Shown here: one piece after another, positions 1 to 7,692 of the stretch
Layout of the letters: each line of letters starts with the position of its first letter
Numbering within the stretch: position 1 is the stretch's first letter
Source of the DNA: an uncultured Eubacteriales bacterium
GTDB taxonomy: Bacteria; Bacillota; Clostridia; Oscillospirales; UBA644
Assembly: GCA_905207625.1 (NCBI GenBank)
Contig: CAJLLT010000026.1
Coordinates: 1 to 28,445, forward strand
Direction of reading: 5' to 3'
DNA length: 28,445 nt
The notes under the pieces: model-generated
What the model saw: the letters and a program-made list of their open reading frames with translations, nothing else
What the model was told of the DNA's origin: nothing
The model's database searches: none
Position numbers and translations under genes: made by a program

Positions 1-20
1 GCGCCGCCAATACGCGGCGC
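1..20 (-). terminator. GC-rich hairpin downstream of hpf, cut by window edge
   Basis: The arms GCGCCGC (1-7) and GCGGCGC (14-20) form a perfect 7-bp stem with a 6-base loop. The hairpin lies 41 bases past the hpf stop on the same (minus) strand. A smaller hairpin TCCGG/CCGGA lies at 45-58. Any U-tract would fall outside the window, so the terminator role is inferred from position only. Confidence 0.3.
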
Positions 21-61
21 CGTAAGCCTAAAAAATCCGTTCTGTCCGGGACACCGGAAAA

Positions 62-589
62 CTATTCGGTAACGATAAGACCGTAGTCTCCGTCTTTTCT
101 TCTGTAAATAAGCTTCACAGCTCCGGTGGAAACGTCCCTGTACAGGAAGAAGTCATGTCCGAGCATATTCATCTGGAGCACTGCCTCATCCTCATCCATG
201 GGACTGAGAGCCACTGTTTTGGTCCTCTTTATTTCCTGTCTGTCCTCTTCTCCGGCATCATAATCTCCGAAACCTTCAAAGGAAATCTCATCTATCCGGA
301 GTCTCTTTTCGAGCTTTGTCTTATGTTTTCTGATCTTACGGATAAGGGTATCCACAGCTTCATCAACGCTTATCTTGAAATCCGGGGTGCAGGACTGCGC
401 CCTGAAAATAAGACCGTCATAGTCAGCGGTAAGTTCAACTTTGCAGGCGCCTTCCCTTTCCAGGGTATACACCACATGGACCTCGCAGTCCCCGCTGAAA
501 AACCGGTCAAGTTTTGCAAGTTTTTTTTCGGTATACTCCTTTGTGGAGTCCCAGATGTTGCACTTTCTTGCATTGTAACTGATCCTCAT
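62..589 (-). CDS. hpf: Ribosome hibernation promoting factor, long form
   Basis: This 175-residue protein has an N-terminal S30Ae/YfiA domain (about residues 1-100, beginning MRISYNARKC). A charged linker and a C-terminal dimerisation domain (about 118-175) follow, the latter ending in the family-typical VKLIYRRKDGDYGLI. Long HPF dimerises 70S ribosomes into inactive 100S particles in stationary phase or stress. I chose the ATG at 587-589 because AAGGAG lies 7-8 bases before it. A TTG eight codons upstream (611-613) would put that ribosome binding site inside the gene. The gene is transcribed alone from a promoter at 646-674, and the HAD gene lies upstream on the same strand. Assignment is secure; the regulatory timing is family knowledge. 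Confidence 0.96.
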   Translation of the reverse strand: MRISYNARKCNIWDSTKEYTEKKLAKLDRFFSGDCEVHVVYTLEREGACKVELTADYDGLIFRAQSCTPDFKISVDEAVDTLIRKIRKHKTKLEKRLRIDEISFEGFGDYDAGEEDRQEIKRTKTVALSPMDEDEAVLQMNMLGHDFFLYRDVSTGAVKLIYRRKDGDYGLIVTE

Positions 590-645
590 TGTAACAACTC
601 CTTTTTCTTGCAATTCGGTCGGGAATTTCTTCCTTTCCTGTCTTA

Positions 646-674
646 ATTATAGCACATACAGATAGAAAAGTAAA
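646..674 (-). promoter_or_regulatory. Sigma-A-type promoter of hpf
   Basis: On the minus strand there is a TATAAT (646-651) preceded by TG-C, an extended -10, and a weak -35 TTTACT (669-674) at 17-base spacing. It sits 57 bases before the hpf ATG. Further upstream (691-710) an 8-bp hairpin TTTTGTGC/GCGCAAAA could end the upstream HAD transcript. A second TTGACA/TACAAT pair near 714-740 has a poor 15-base spacing. Confidence 0.65.
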
Positions 675-765
675 GAACTATTTCAAAACTTTTTGCGCCT
701 TTGCACAAAATTGTAACCCTGTAACAGTTTTGTCAAAATTCGAAAACCTGTTTTTGTGTATTATG

Positions 766-1551
766 TCACAGTTCTATCCGGGCAACGCTGTCAAGCACCA
801 GGTCCGGGGTGATGCCGTAACGTTGGATATCCTCCCGGGTACTTTCCCCGGACAGCACGAGGACGGAAAAAATCCCCGCATTGAGTCCGCATTTTACGTC
901 AGTATAAAGCCGGTCTCCTATCACCGCGGCATCAGCAGGTGTAAAGCCACGGGATTTTACTGCCTCAAGAGCCATTTCAGCCCTCGGTTTGCCTATATAA
1001 AACGGAGTCTTCTCCGTTGCCTGGGTCAAAGAATAGCAAATACAGGCACAGTCGGGCAGATATCTGCCGTTTTCGGCGGGACAGCGCCAGTCCGGATTTG
1101 TGGCGTAAAACGGAACATCTTCACACAGCAGGCGGCAGGCTACCCGTAATTTTTCATAATTCAGCTCGGTATCATACCCCACGAGCAGAAAATCGATCTG
1201 TCCCTTTCCGTCCCCGGACACTTCAATACCCATGCTTTCAAGTTCCCTCTTCAGGGCTTCGGTCCCCACAAGGTATATCCTGGGAGATTTTTTCATGTCA
1301 TTGAGGTAGAAAGCGGCGGCCTGACCGGAGGTAAAAACGTTCTCCTTTTCCGCAGGTATACCGAGACGATGGAGTTTTTCAAGGTAATCGGACGCGGCAC
1401 GGGAGGAATTGTTGGTCATGAAAATATAATCCCGGCCTGTCTGACGCAGCCGGCGGATAAACCCGTCGGCTCCGGGAATGATCTGATCCCCGAGATACAC
1501 GGTACCGTCCATATCAAGTAAAAACAACCGTTTTTGCGAAAGTCTGTCCAT
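766..1551 (-). CDS. HAD-IIA family sugar/aryl phosphatase (NagD/AraL type)
   Basis: This 261-residue protein belongs to the HAD superfamily, subclass IIA. Motif I is DMDGT (D13 nucleophile, D15 general acid/base), motif II is TNNSS (T46), and motif IV GDRLYTD lies near the C-terminus. The cap between motifs II and III fits the NagD/AraL/p-nitrophenylphosphatase group, which dephosphorylates small phospho-sugars or glycolytic by-products. The exact substrate cannot be read from sequence. I chose the ATG at 1549-1551 because GGAG lies 7 bases upstream; the longer reading frame extends 21 codons further without a site. The gene stands alone, transcribed divergently from rsmD and upstream of hpf on the same strand. 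Confidence 0.9.
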   Translation of the reverse strand: MDRLSQKRLFLLDMDGTVYLGDQIIPGADGFIRRLRQTGRDYIFMTNNSSRAASDYLEKLHRLGIPAEKENVFTSGQAAAFYLNDMKKSPRIYLVGTEALKRELESMGIEVSGDGKGQIDFLLVGYDTELNYEKLRVACRLLCEDVPFYATNPDWRCPAENGRYLPDCACICYSLTQATEKTPFYIGKPRAEMALEAVKSRGFTPADAAVIGDRLYTDVKCGLNAGIFSVLVLSGESTREDIQRYGITPDLVLDSVARIEL

Positions 1552-1592
1552 AGTTTCTCCGATCCGGAAACAATAATTCTGCTTCCGGCTGT

Positions 1593-1621
1593 ATTTTATC
1601 ATATTTTGAAACAAAAATCAA
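1593..1621 (-). promoter_or_regulatory. Promoter of the HAD phosphatase gene
   Basis: Minus strand: -35 TTGATT (1616-1621), 17-base spacer, -10 TAAAAT (1593-1598) with an extended TG-A. It is about 42 bases before the chosen start, supporting that start. It is divergent to the rsmD promoter about 70 bases away. Confidence 0.65.
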
Positions 1622-1691
1622 CAGCCTCACCGAACTCCGGGAAATTTTTGCCCCAATTCGGGGATTTTATGTAAAAAGCCGCAAAATGCTA

Positions 1692-1720
1692 TTGCAATTT
1701 CGATCGGTTTGTGTTATAAT
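1692..1720 (+). promoter_or_regulatory. Promoter of the rsmD-coaD operon
   Basis: The -35 is TTGCAA (1692-1697), the spacer is 17 bases and the -10 is TATAAT (1715-1720) with an extended TG-T. It lies 39 bases before the rsmD ATG and is probably the main promoter for the following tightly spaced genes. Confidence 0.75.
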
Positions 1721-1759
1721 GTATACGAGTAATTATTAACTATCCCACTGGAGATAATA

Positions 1760-2323
1760 ATGAGAGTAATTTCAGGCAAACGTCGCGGAGCAAAGCTTAT
1801 TTCTCCCAATGATGAAATGCAGGTGCGCCCCACGACAGACAGAGTTAAGGAATCAGTATTCAATCTTATACAGTTCGACCTCGGCGACAGTTTTCTCGAC
1901 CTTTTCGCAGGAACGGGTCAGATGGGAATTGAAGCAATAAGCCGGGGAGTGGAAAAAGTCTGTTTCTGCGAACACGATGCCTATACCGCCGAGTTGGTAA
2001 AGGCCAACCTGAAAAAAACAGGATTTACGGATTCGGCTGAGGTGACCGTCGGAGACAGCATTGCATTTCTGAAAAAAACCGATAAGAAATTCAAGACCGT
2101 ATTTGTTGACCCCCCGTATGAAAAGGGACTGAGCCAGAGAGCTCTGGAAATGCTGGGACGGGACGATTCCTGCGTCAGGGATGACGGACTTGTGGTAGTG
2201 GAAAGCAAAAACGGCGAAGAATTTCCCGAACAGCAGGGAAAGCTTCACCTTGTTACAAAAAGAAACTACAGCGGAGTGACTGTTTCCGTTTACAACGTAT
2301 CAGGTTCCGGAAAAGAACAGTGA
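1760..2323 (+). CDS. rsmD: 16S rRNA (guanine(966)-N2)-methyltransferase RsmD
   Basis: The 187-residue protein starts MRVISGKRRG and continues with the RPTTDRVKES signature of RsmD. A Rossmann methyltransferase core follows, with SAM-binding LDLFAGTGQMGIEA (46-59) and catalytic DPPY (117-120), the D/NPPY motif of amino-group methylases. It methylates N2 of G966 in 16S rRNA during 30S maturation. GGAG lies 7 bases before the ATG. coaD follows after 10 bases, the usual rsmD-coaD pair of Firmicutes. Length and motifs match the family, with nothing missing. Confidence 0.96.
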   Translation: MRVISGKRRGAKLISPNDEMQVRPTTDRVKESVFNLIQFDLGDSFLDLFAGTGQMGIEAISRGVEKVCFCEHDAYTAELVKANLKKTGFTDSAEVTVGDSIAFLKKTDKKFKTVFVDPPYEKGLSQRALEMLGRDDSCVRDDGLVVVESKNGEEFPEQQGKLHLVTKRNYSGVTVSVYNVSGSGKEQ

Positions 2324-2333
2324 GGAGTATCGG

Positions 2334-2828
2334 ATGACGAAAAATGCAGTTGCCCTGTGTCCCGGCTCATTCGATCCGATAACCTTGGGACACGAAGATA
2401 TAATACGCCGTGCCGCCGGTCTGTTCGGAAAAGTTTATGTGGCGGTAATGGTTAACGGCGAAAAAAATTATATGTTCAGCGAAGAAGAACGCACCCGTAT
2501 GTGCCGCAAAGTCTTTGAAGATACGCCGAATGTGGAAGTCGTGTGCGACGACGGACTGCTCGTTGATCTTGCGCGTAAAGTCGGAGCAAACGTCATAGTC
2601 AAAGGCATACGGGACAGTTCGGACTGGGATTACGAGGACAGAATGGCACAGGCAAACGCCGTCATGGCACCGGAACTTGAAACGGTATTCATAGCCTCCC
2701 GTCCGGAAAGAAAGTTTATCAGCTCCACCCTCGTCCGGACCCTTGCCTCGTACGGTCGGGACATTTCCGGACTTGTATCCGGAAAAATATCGGACATGGT
2801 AAAAAACGGATCCCGCACCGAAAAATAA
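2334..2828 (+). CDS. coaD: Phosphopantetheine adenylyltransferase
   Basis: The 164-residue nucleotidyltransferase makes dephospho-CoA from 4'-phosphopantetheine and ATP, the penultimate step of CoA synthesis, as a cytosolic hexamer. Visible motifs are PGSFDPITLGH near the N-terminus (the T/HxGH nucleotide-binding motif), KGIRDSSDWDYE in the middle, and ISSTLVR (the ISSTxxR phosphate-binding motif) near the C-terminus. GAGGAG precedes the ATG by 7 bases. It is co-transcribed with rsmD upstream; the coiled-coil gene follows after 45 bases. Full length and complete. Confidence 0.97.
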   Translation: MTKNAVALCPGSFDPITLGHEDIIRRAAGLFGKVYVAVMVNGEKNYMFSEEERTRMCRKVFEDTPNVEVVCDDGLLVDLARKVGANVIVKGIRDSSDWDYEDRMAQANAVMAPELETVFIASRPERKFISSTLVRTLASYGRDISGLVSGKISDMVKNGSRTEK

Positions 2829-2873
2829 AAAACTACGAACTTTAAATAAATCCGAAGAAAGGATACTATCGCA

Positions 2874-3536
2874 ATGATTAGTGAATTCAACAAACGTCTG
2901 GAAGATCTCGACGATCTGTTGGACGAGTCCCTGTCTCTTCCGTTTTCAAGCAGTAAATACATAATAAACGGAGAAAAACTCCGGGGGATCATAGACGCTC
3001 TGCGTCAGAGCCTGCCCGAAGAACTGAAAAGGGCAAACAGTATCCTCGAGGGCAAGGAAAAATTTGTCAGCAAGGCAAAAGAAGAAGCCAATATAATGAC
3101 CGAGAGGGCTAAGAAAAACGCCGAACTCATGCTTTCCAAAGCAAAAGCGACTGCGGAGACCGTTGTCGCTAATGCAAAAGCGGAGCAGGAGGCTCTTGTG
3201 GACGAGCAGGAGATCATGCTCATAGCCACAGAAAGAGCCGAAAAGATCATTGAGCAGGCAAAGCAGGATGCCCTTAAAATGCGTAAGGTAACCCTTGAAT
3301 ACGTGGACAGCATACTTTCCCAGTCCATGCAGGCGGTACGTTCCGCAAATGACGACATTTCCCGCACCAACGACGCTGTGGCCGAGGCTCTCCGGCAGAC
3401 GGCGGAAACGGCGACCGATGCCGTGAAGTCTTCCTGCGGAAGAACCTCCGACGCCCTTAACCGCGCAGTGGCGGCTCTCGACCAGGCAAGGCAGGCATAC
3501 GCAAACGACAATGACACTTCCGATTCTGAAAACTGA
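2874..3536 (+). CDS. Coiled-coil protein resembling ATP synthase subunit B/H or DivIVA
   Basis: The 220-residue protein has no membrane segment or signal peptide. Residues 1-55 form a compact start with LDDLLDESLSLPF and a LRGIIDALRQSLPEELKRA helix. A long Ala/Lys/Glu-rich coiled coil runs from about 60 to 210, with ERAEKIIEQAKQDA and EYVDSIL segments. Proteins of this shape are found beside coaD/rsmD in many Clostridia and are often auto-named ATPase or V-type ATPase subunit H; no enzyme activity is shown for them. The sequence supports only a cytosolic coiled-coil scaffold, perhaps DivIVA-like. A GAAAGGA site lies about 10 bases upstream of the ATG. The last 26 bases overlap the next gene, so the two may be translationally coupled. 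Confidence 0.8.
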   Translation: MISEFNKRLEDLDDLLDESLSLPFSSSKYIINGEKLRGIIDALRQSLPEELKRANSILEGKEKFVSKAKEEANIMTERAKKNAELMLSKAKATAETVVANAKAEQEALVDEQEIMLIATERAEKIIEQAKQDALKMRKVTLEYVDSILSQSMQAVRSANDDISRTNDAVAEALRQTAETATDAVKSSCGRTSDALNRAVAALDQARQAYANDNDTSDSEN

Positions 3537-5082
3537 ACATAAAAAAAACAGACATATACTACGCCGCATTGCGTTTGTACTCACTGCGGCGCTGTGTTTG
3601 CTGTGCCTTTGCGCATGTGATCTCGGCGGTCTGCTTGAGCCCGTGGAACCTACGGAAAAACCCACGGCCCCCTCAGGAACGGAGCCGGGATTTACTTTGT
3701 CATACAGGACCGACGACAGCCTGGATCCGCATTTTTGTACCGGGAGGACAAATTCCGAACTTGCGGCGCTGATGTACGACAAGCTTCTTGTCATAGGTTC
3801 CGACTATACTCCTTCGGGGGGACTCTGTTCAGGCTGGGAAACCGACGGACAGACCGTAACGCTGACTCTCAGGGATGACATATTCTTTTCCGACGGAAGC
3901 CGGTTTACCTCGGCGGACTGCGACTATTCCTTCAAAAGGGCAAAGTCGTCTCCCGGCATTTACAGCAGCCGATTCAGCCGGATAATCTCGTGGAACGCGG
4001 TAAGTGACTTTGTCTTTTCCGTCACGTTTTCCACTGAAAATGAATACAATGTCAACCTTTTGGATATCCCGGTGATAAAGAACGGGACAGGTTCGGCCCC
4101 CATAGGCACCGGAAGGTTTATCCGTGCAGAAAAAGACGGAGAACAGGTTCTGGTTCAGAATTATCTGAACCCCGCTTCCGCTGACGGAGACTTTCCCATA
4201 AATACGATAAAACTCCAGGGTGCGGACAGCGCTGAGGATCAGATATACGATATAAATTACGGTGTGATACATCTGCTTTATTCCGACCTTTCCAACGGCA
4301 GCAGTTCCATGCGGGGCAACATTGAACTTGTCCGTTATACTGATAACAGCCTTATTTTTGCCGTTCTCAATACGGACAGGGAGTACTTTGCGGACCCGAA
4401 TGCGGCTCTGGGAATACTGTATTGCATCAACCGGCAGACTATCGTTCACGATACGCTTTCAAATACCGCGGAGGCCGTATGGTATCCTTTCTGCCCTGCG
4501 TGGAATCAGACCCGGCAGGCGGATCTGAACCGTGACATATACTCCTCTGTTCTCGCTCACGAAAGCTTTACTGCGGCAGGGCTTACCCTTAAAGGACTGA
4601 AAAGGACCTGGAAAGGTTCCGACCTGGAACTTACACTGCTTGTCAACAGCGAAAGCAGAGACAAGATGAAGGTCGCGGAAAATGTCGCGGATGATCTCCG
4701 GAACATGGGCTTTTCCGCTACGGTGAAAGCTCTGAAACAGAAAGATTTCGACACCGCCGTAGCCAACGGGGATTATGATATTTATTTTTCAAAAGAAGCA
4801 ATACCGGCAAATATGGATTTTTCCGGTCTGATGTCGGGGGATCCCAAAGGGCAGATCAGGTATACGGAGGAATTGAAGGCGGCCCTTTCCGAGTTTTTAT
4901 CCGGGAAGACGGATATGAGATCTTTTCTCGGGGTTTTCCGCCAGCAACTCCCCTTTATCCCGATATGCTATACCCGCTCCGCCCTCGCCGTGAACAGACT
5001 TGTTTCGGGGAATTTCACTCCCGGGCCCTCGGAACTTTATACCGGGATAGAAAAATGGACTTTTAACGAGGATGACCGATGA
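3511..5082 (+). CDS. Solute-binding lipoprotein, peptide/nickel ABC type (SBP_bac_5), orphan
   Basis: The 523-residue protein has a basic start, a hydrophobic stretch (20-33) and a lipobox LCAC (33-36, Cys36 lipidated). A low-complexity Pro/Thr/Glu linker follows. From residue 55 on it reads as family 5: SLDPHFCTGRTNSELAALMY, an LTLRDDIFFSDGSRFTSADC segment (the family's FHDG-x-TAxD region), and a C-terminal region ending with family-like QLPFIPICYTRS. These proteins capture oligopeptides or similar ligands for an ABC importer. No permease or ATPase gene is adjacent, so its partner is elsewhere or it acts as a receptor. The start overlaps the previous gene by 26 bases with only a weak ribosome site, suggesting coupled translation. 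It overlaps dus by 4 bases (ATGA). Confidence 0.85.
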   Translation: MTLPILKTEHKKNRHILRRIAFVLTAALCLLCLCACDLGGLLEPVEPTEKPTAPSGTEPGFTLSYRTDDSLDPHFCTGRTNSELAALMYDKLLVIGSDYTPSGGLCSGWETDGQTVTLTLRDDIFFSDGSRFTSADCDYSFKRAKSSPGIYSSRFSRIISWNAVSDFVFSVTFSTENEYNVNLLDIPVIKNGTGSAPIGTGRFIRAEKDGEQVLVQNYLNPASADGDFPINTIKLQGADSAEDQIYDINYGVIHLLYSDLSNGSSSMRGNIELVRYTDNSLIFAVLNTDREYFADPNAALGILYCINRQTIVHDTLSNTAEAVWYPFCPAWNQTRQADLNRDIYSSVLAHESFTAAGLTLKGLKRTWKGSDLELTLLVNSESRDKMKVAENVADDLRNMGFSATVKALKQKDFDTAVANGDYDIYFSKEAIPANMDFSGLMSGDPKGQIRYTEELKAALSEFLSGKTDMRSFLGVFRQQLPFIPICYTRSALAVNRLVSGNFTPGPSELYTGIEKWTFNEDDR

Positions 5083-6035
5083 CCCCGCCGACCCTGTACC
5101 TCGCCCCTCTGGCAGGTGTAACCGACGACGCGTTCCGCAGAATATGCAAACGGTTCGGAGCCGATGTTTTATGCACGGAGATGGTAAGTGCAAAAGGACT
5201 TTTCTACAATGACAGGAAAACCGCCCGACTCATGACTTTCGACCGTTCCGGCAGACCGACCGGAATACAGCTGTTCGGACATGAACCGGAGATAATGGCT
5301 GATGCGGTGAAAAAAGCTTCCGGATTACAACCGGACTTCATTGACATAAACATGGGTTGCCCCATGCCTAAGATCGTCAACAACGGCGATGGCAGCGCGC
5401 TTATGAAAAACCCGGTGCTTGCCGGAAGAATAATAGAGGCGGCAGCATCGGCGACGGATATTCCGATAACGGTCAAATTCCGTTCCGGGTGGAATGAAAA
5501 TTCCGTCAATGCGGTGGAATTTGCCAGGATCTGTCAGGAAAGCGGCGCAACGAGAATAACGGTTCACCCCCGGACCAGGACACAGATGTACACCGGGACC
5601 GCAGACCACTCCGTTACGGCGGAAGTCAAGGCGGCGGTAAAAATTCCGGTGATTGCAAACGGAGATATTTTCACTCCGGAGGATGCATTGTCCGTAATGC
5701 AAAAAACAAAGGCAGACGGGGTAATGATCGCCCGGGGTGCAATGGGAAATCCTTTTATTTTCAACCGGATTAAAGAGTTTTACGACACCGGTAAATACCA
5801 CTATCCCACAGCGGAGGAAAAAATCAGTACGGCTCTTGAGCACCTGCGGCTTATGTGTGACCTCACGGGTAATGAGGAGACCTCAGTAATTGAGATGCGC
5901 AAACATATCGCATGGTACCTTAAGGGGATTAGGGGAAGCTCCGGATGTAAAACCGAAGTTTTTACCTGCCGGAAACCGGAACAGGTGGAACGGGTCTTAC
6001 TGGATTTTCTTTCCGCATGTGCAAGAGAAAATTAA
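5079..6035 (+). CDS. dus: tRNA dihydrouridine synthase (Dus family, DusB-like)
   Basis: This 318-residue flavoenzyme reduces uridine to dihydrouridine in tRNA D-loops using FMN and NADPH. Visible features are APLAGVTDDAFR (9-20), the TEMVSAKGL segment, INMGCP (90-95) with catalytic Cys94, the following NNGDGSALM, and FMN phosphate-binding IANGDI/IARGAMGNPF in the C-terminal half of the barrel. The C-terminal helical domain is present. The ATG overlaps the stop of the lipoprotein gene by 4 bases, showing translational coupling. The DusB subtype is suggested by overall similarity, so I give only the family symbol. Confidence 0.94.
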   Translation: MTPPTLYLAPLAGVTDDAFRRICKRFGADVLCTEMVSAKGLFYNDRKTARLMTFDRSGRPTGIQLFGHEPEIMADAVKKASGLQPDFIDINMGCPMPKIVNNGDGSALMKNPVLAGRIIEAAASATDIPITVKFRSGWNENSVNAVEFARICQESGATRITVHPRTRTQMYTGTADHSVTAEVKAAVKIPVIANGDIFTPEDALSVMQKTKADGVMIARGAMGNPFIFNRIKEFYDTGKYHYPTAEEKISTALEHLRLMCDLTGNEETSVIEMRKHIAWYLKGIRGSSGCKTEVFTCRKPEQVERVLLDFLSACAREN

Positions 6036-6062
6036 GAAAACGAACCGAAAGGAGGTCCCGGA

Positions 6063-6647
6063 GTGACCGCAGAAGAACAGAATTTCATACTGCTTCTGAA
6101 AAAAGGAAATGACGAAGCGTTCAGGGATCTCGTTGAAAGATTCTCATCGAAAATGCACGGACTCGCAATGTCGGTCACAAGAAAGCCCCAGGAAGCGGAG
6201 GAGATAGTTCAGGACGTTTTTGTAAAGGTATTCACGACCATCTCGACTTTCCGCGGAGAATCATCTCTTTCTACCTGGATCTACAGACTTACATATAATA
6301 TGAGTATAGACGCGGTCCGCCGCAGTGGTCGCAGAGTAACGGATATATCCCTTGACGACCCGGACAACGGGACTGAGATTACGGACACGGAGTATATACC
6401 GGAGGATGTCCTGATCAGAAAAATGAGGGACGAGGATCTTCGCCAGGCATTGATGACACTGCCCGACAGGGACAGAATGATTCTGCAGATGAAATACGTT
6501 GTGGGGATGTCATATGAAGACATCTGCGCTGCGACAGGTCTGAATGAAGGGACTCTGAAGTCGGGGCTGAACCGTGCCAGATCCAGGTTGCGAAAAAAGT
6601 TACAAAATATGTGGAACATTTCCGAAGATAAAACGTCCGAACAGTGA
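6063..6647 (+). CDS. RNA polymerase ECF sigma factor
   Basis: The 194-residue protein has sigma-70 region 2 at about 22-95 (EAEEIVQDVFVKVF, then the -10-binding FRGESSLSTWIYRLTYN helix) and region 4 at about 135-185 (LPDRDRMILQMKYVVGMSYEDIC, then the -35-reading GLNEGTLKSGLNRARSRLR). Regions 1 and 3 are missing, as expected for ECF factors. It starts at GTG 6063, set by an excellent AAAGGAGGT 6 bases upstream. It lies 27 bases after dus and immediately before a zinc-binding anti-sigma gene, the usual pairing. Its target promoters are not identifiable here. All clear promoters in this window look like sigma-A. Confidence 0.94.
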   Translation: MTAEEQNFILLLKKGNDEAFRDLVERFSSKMHGLAMSVTRKPQEAEEIVQDVFVKVFTTISTFRGESSLSTWIYRLTYNMSIDAVRRSGRRVTDISLDDPDNGTEITDTEYIPEDVLIRKMRDEDLRQALMTLPDRDRMILQMKYVVGMSYEDICAATGLNEGTLKSGLNRARSRLRKKLQNMWNISEDKTSEQ

Positions 6648-6670
6648 ATAACAAAGAAAGGAGCAAGGGT

Positions 6671-7405
6671 ATGGATAAAAGAACCTGCTTTACCGAAGAA
6701 GAAATATACGATGCAGTTTTCGGCGGAAACGAAGAGATGACGGCAAAAATCCGTGAACACTGCGCATCGTGCAAAAACTGCGCGGCTGTATTTGCGGAAG
6801 CTTCTGCCCTCTGCTCCGCAATGAAGAAAACAGTTCCTGTCGCTTCTCCCGATCTGACTGCCCGGATAATGAAGGCAGTAAAGAAGGAGAAAAATTCCCC
6901 CGTAAGATTTTTCTCTTCCTACATGGGTAAAATGGTGGCTGCGGCCGCCGCCTGCATGATTATTGCGGCGACAGTTGCCATCTCCGGAGTATTTTCCGCA
7001 ACAACCGGATCACCCCTGACGGAATACGTGCTGAAGACATCTCCCAATGTAAGATCGACCGATGAGAATCCGGGAGTGGCTGTGATGTATGATCCTCCGT
7101 GCGATACAAGCAACTATCAGAATGCACCCGGGGGCCTGTTTCAGTTCTCGGCAGAGGCACCTGTGCCGGAGGCAATAGCTTCCGCAGCGGAAAATCTGGG
7201 AGAAGATGCCTACTTCTACGCCTGTGCAAATAAAAATTTTACCGTGGGACAGAATTTTGAATTCCAGGGACAAAACTACAGGATACTCAGGGGCAGCAGC
7301 GGTTACCTTGAAAGTTTTGCGCTCAATAATTTCGGATTGAATTTCGGTCTGCACACCGTAAAAGACAAAGACGCGACGGTCATGATCGTATACATTGCCG
7401 ATTAG
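6671..7405 (+). CDS. Membrane anti-sigma factor with zf-HC2 zinc finger
   Basis: The 244-residue protein has a cytosolic zinc-finger helix bundle with H30-x3-C34-x2-C37, the zf-HC2/ZAS motif that binds ECF sigma factors. One membrane segment follows (about 88-110). About 130 extracellular residues come next, rich in Asn, Phe and Tyr, which I do not recognise and which may sense the signal. I chose ATG 6671 because AAAGGAG (6656-6662) sits 8 bases before it. A GTG at 6644 overlapping the sigma stop would put this site within the gene. It pairs with the upstream sigma factor, presumably holding it at the membrane until released. No protease cleavage site can be named. Confidence 0.88.
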   Translation: MDKRTCFTEEEIYDAVFGGNEEMTAKIREHCASCKNCAAVFAEASALCSAMKKTVPVASPDLTARIMKAVKKEKNSPVRFFSSYMGKMVAAAAACMIIAATVAISGVFSATTGSPLTEYVLKTSPNVRSTDENPGVAVMYDPPCDTSNYQNAPGGLFQFSAEAPVPEAIASAAENLGEDAYFYACANKNFTVGQNFEFQGQNYRILRGSSGYLESFALNNFGLNFGLHTVKDKDATVMIVYIAD

Positions 7406-7413
7406 AGCTCTTT

Positions 7414-7434
7414 TTCAGCCCGCTGAAGTTTTTT
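7414..7434 (+). terminator. Rho-independent terminator after the anti-sigma gene
   Basis: A short stem TTCAG (7414-7418)/CTGAA (7423-7427) has loop CCCG, then G and TTTTTT (7429-7434). It begins 9 bases after the stop codon. The stem is short, but the T-run and location are right. Confidence 0.55.
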
Positions 7435-7471
7435 GGACAGAACAGAGGATTTCTTCTCTGCCGGTTACATT

Positions 7472-7600
7472 GAATAAATTTCCAATTCCCCGGACTTTCA
7501 GATCCAGGGGATATTTTTTTCCGTCAGGCAAATATGCCGGGGCTTCCGGAAACACCCGCCACAAAGTTTGTCGGTACAGCCGATTCTATGGAATTTATTC
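7472..7600 (+). other. Gene-free stretch with nested inverted repeats
   Basis: The outer arms GAATAAATT (7472-7480) and AATTTATTC (7592-7600) are perfect 9-base complements 111 bases apart. Inside is a TCCCC-GGA / TCC-A-GGGGA hairpin (about 7487-7510) followed by a run of T (terminator-like), a GGCA-AATA-TGCC hairpin and a TCGG-TACAG-CCGA hairpin. No credible gene is seen. No convincing promoter lies directly upstream, so it may be an untranslated trailer with two stacked terminators or an unrecognised small RNA. Confidence 0.3.
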
Positions 7601-7630
7601 GCTTCAAAGGAAAATAATTTCAATTTTCTA

Positions 7631-7659
7631 TTGACAAAACGTCAAATTTATGTTACAAT
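7631..7659 (+). promoter_or_regulatory. Consensus sigma-A promoter before the membrane protein gene
   Basis: The -35 is TTGACA (7631-7636), the spacer is exactly 17 bases and the -10 is TACAAT (7654-7659). It lies 34 bases before the GTG start. The first bases of the -35 region, TTGACAAAACG, recur at the promoter at 9830. Confidence 0.85.
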
Positions 7660-7692
7660 ATAGAAAAGAAAAATTTACAGAGGGTCAGTTCA

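Noticed and set aside
590..613. Longer HPF start at TTG 611-613
   Set aside because: It would place the clear AAGGAG inside the coding region; the ATG at 587-589 follows that site at correct spacing and gives the family-typical N-terminus.
6644..6670. GTG start of the anti-sigma gene overlapping the sigma stop
   Set aside because: AAAGGAG lies between this GTG and the ATG at 6671, and the extra nine residues are not family-like.
7395..7634. 79-residue open frame overlapping the anti-sigma stop
   Set aside because: It runs through a terminator and several hairpins, has no ribosome site and shows no protein-like features.
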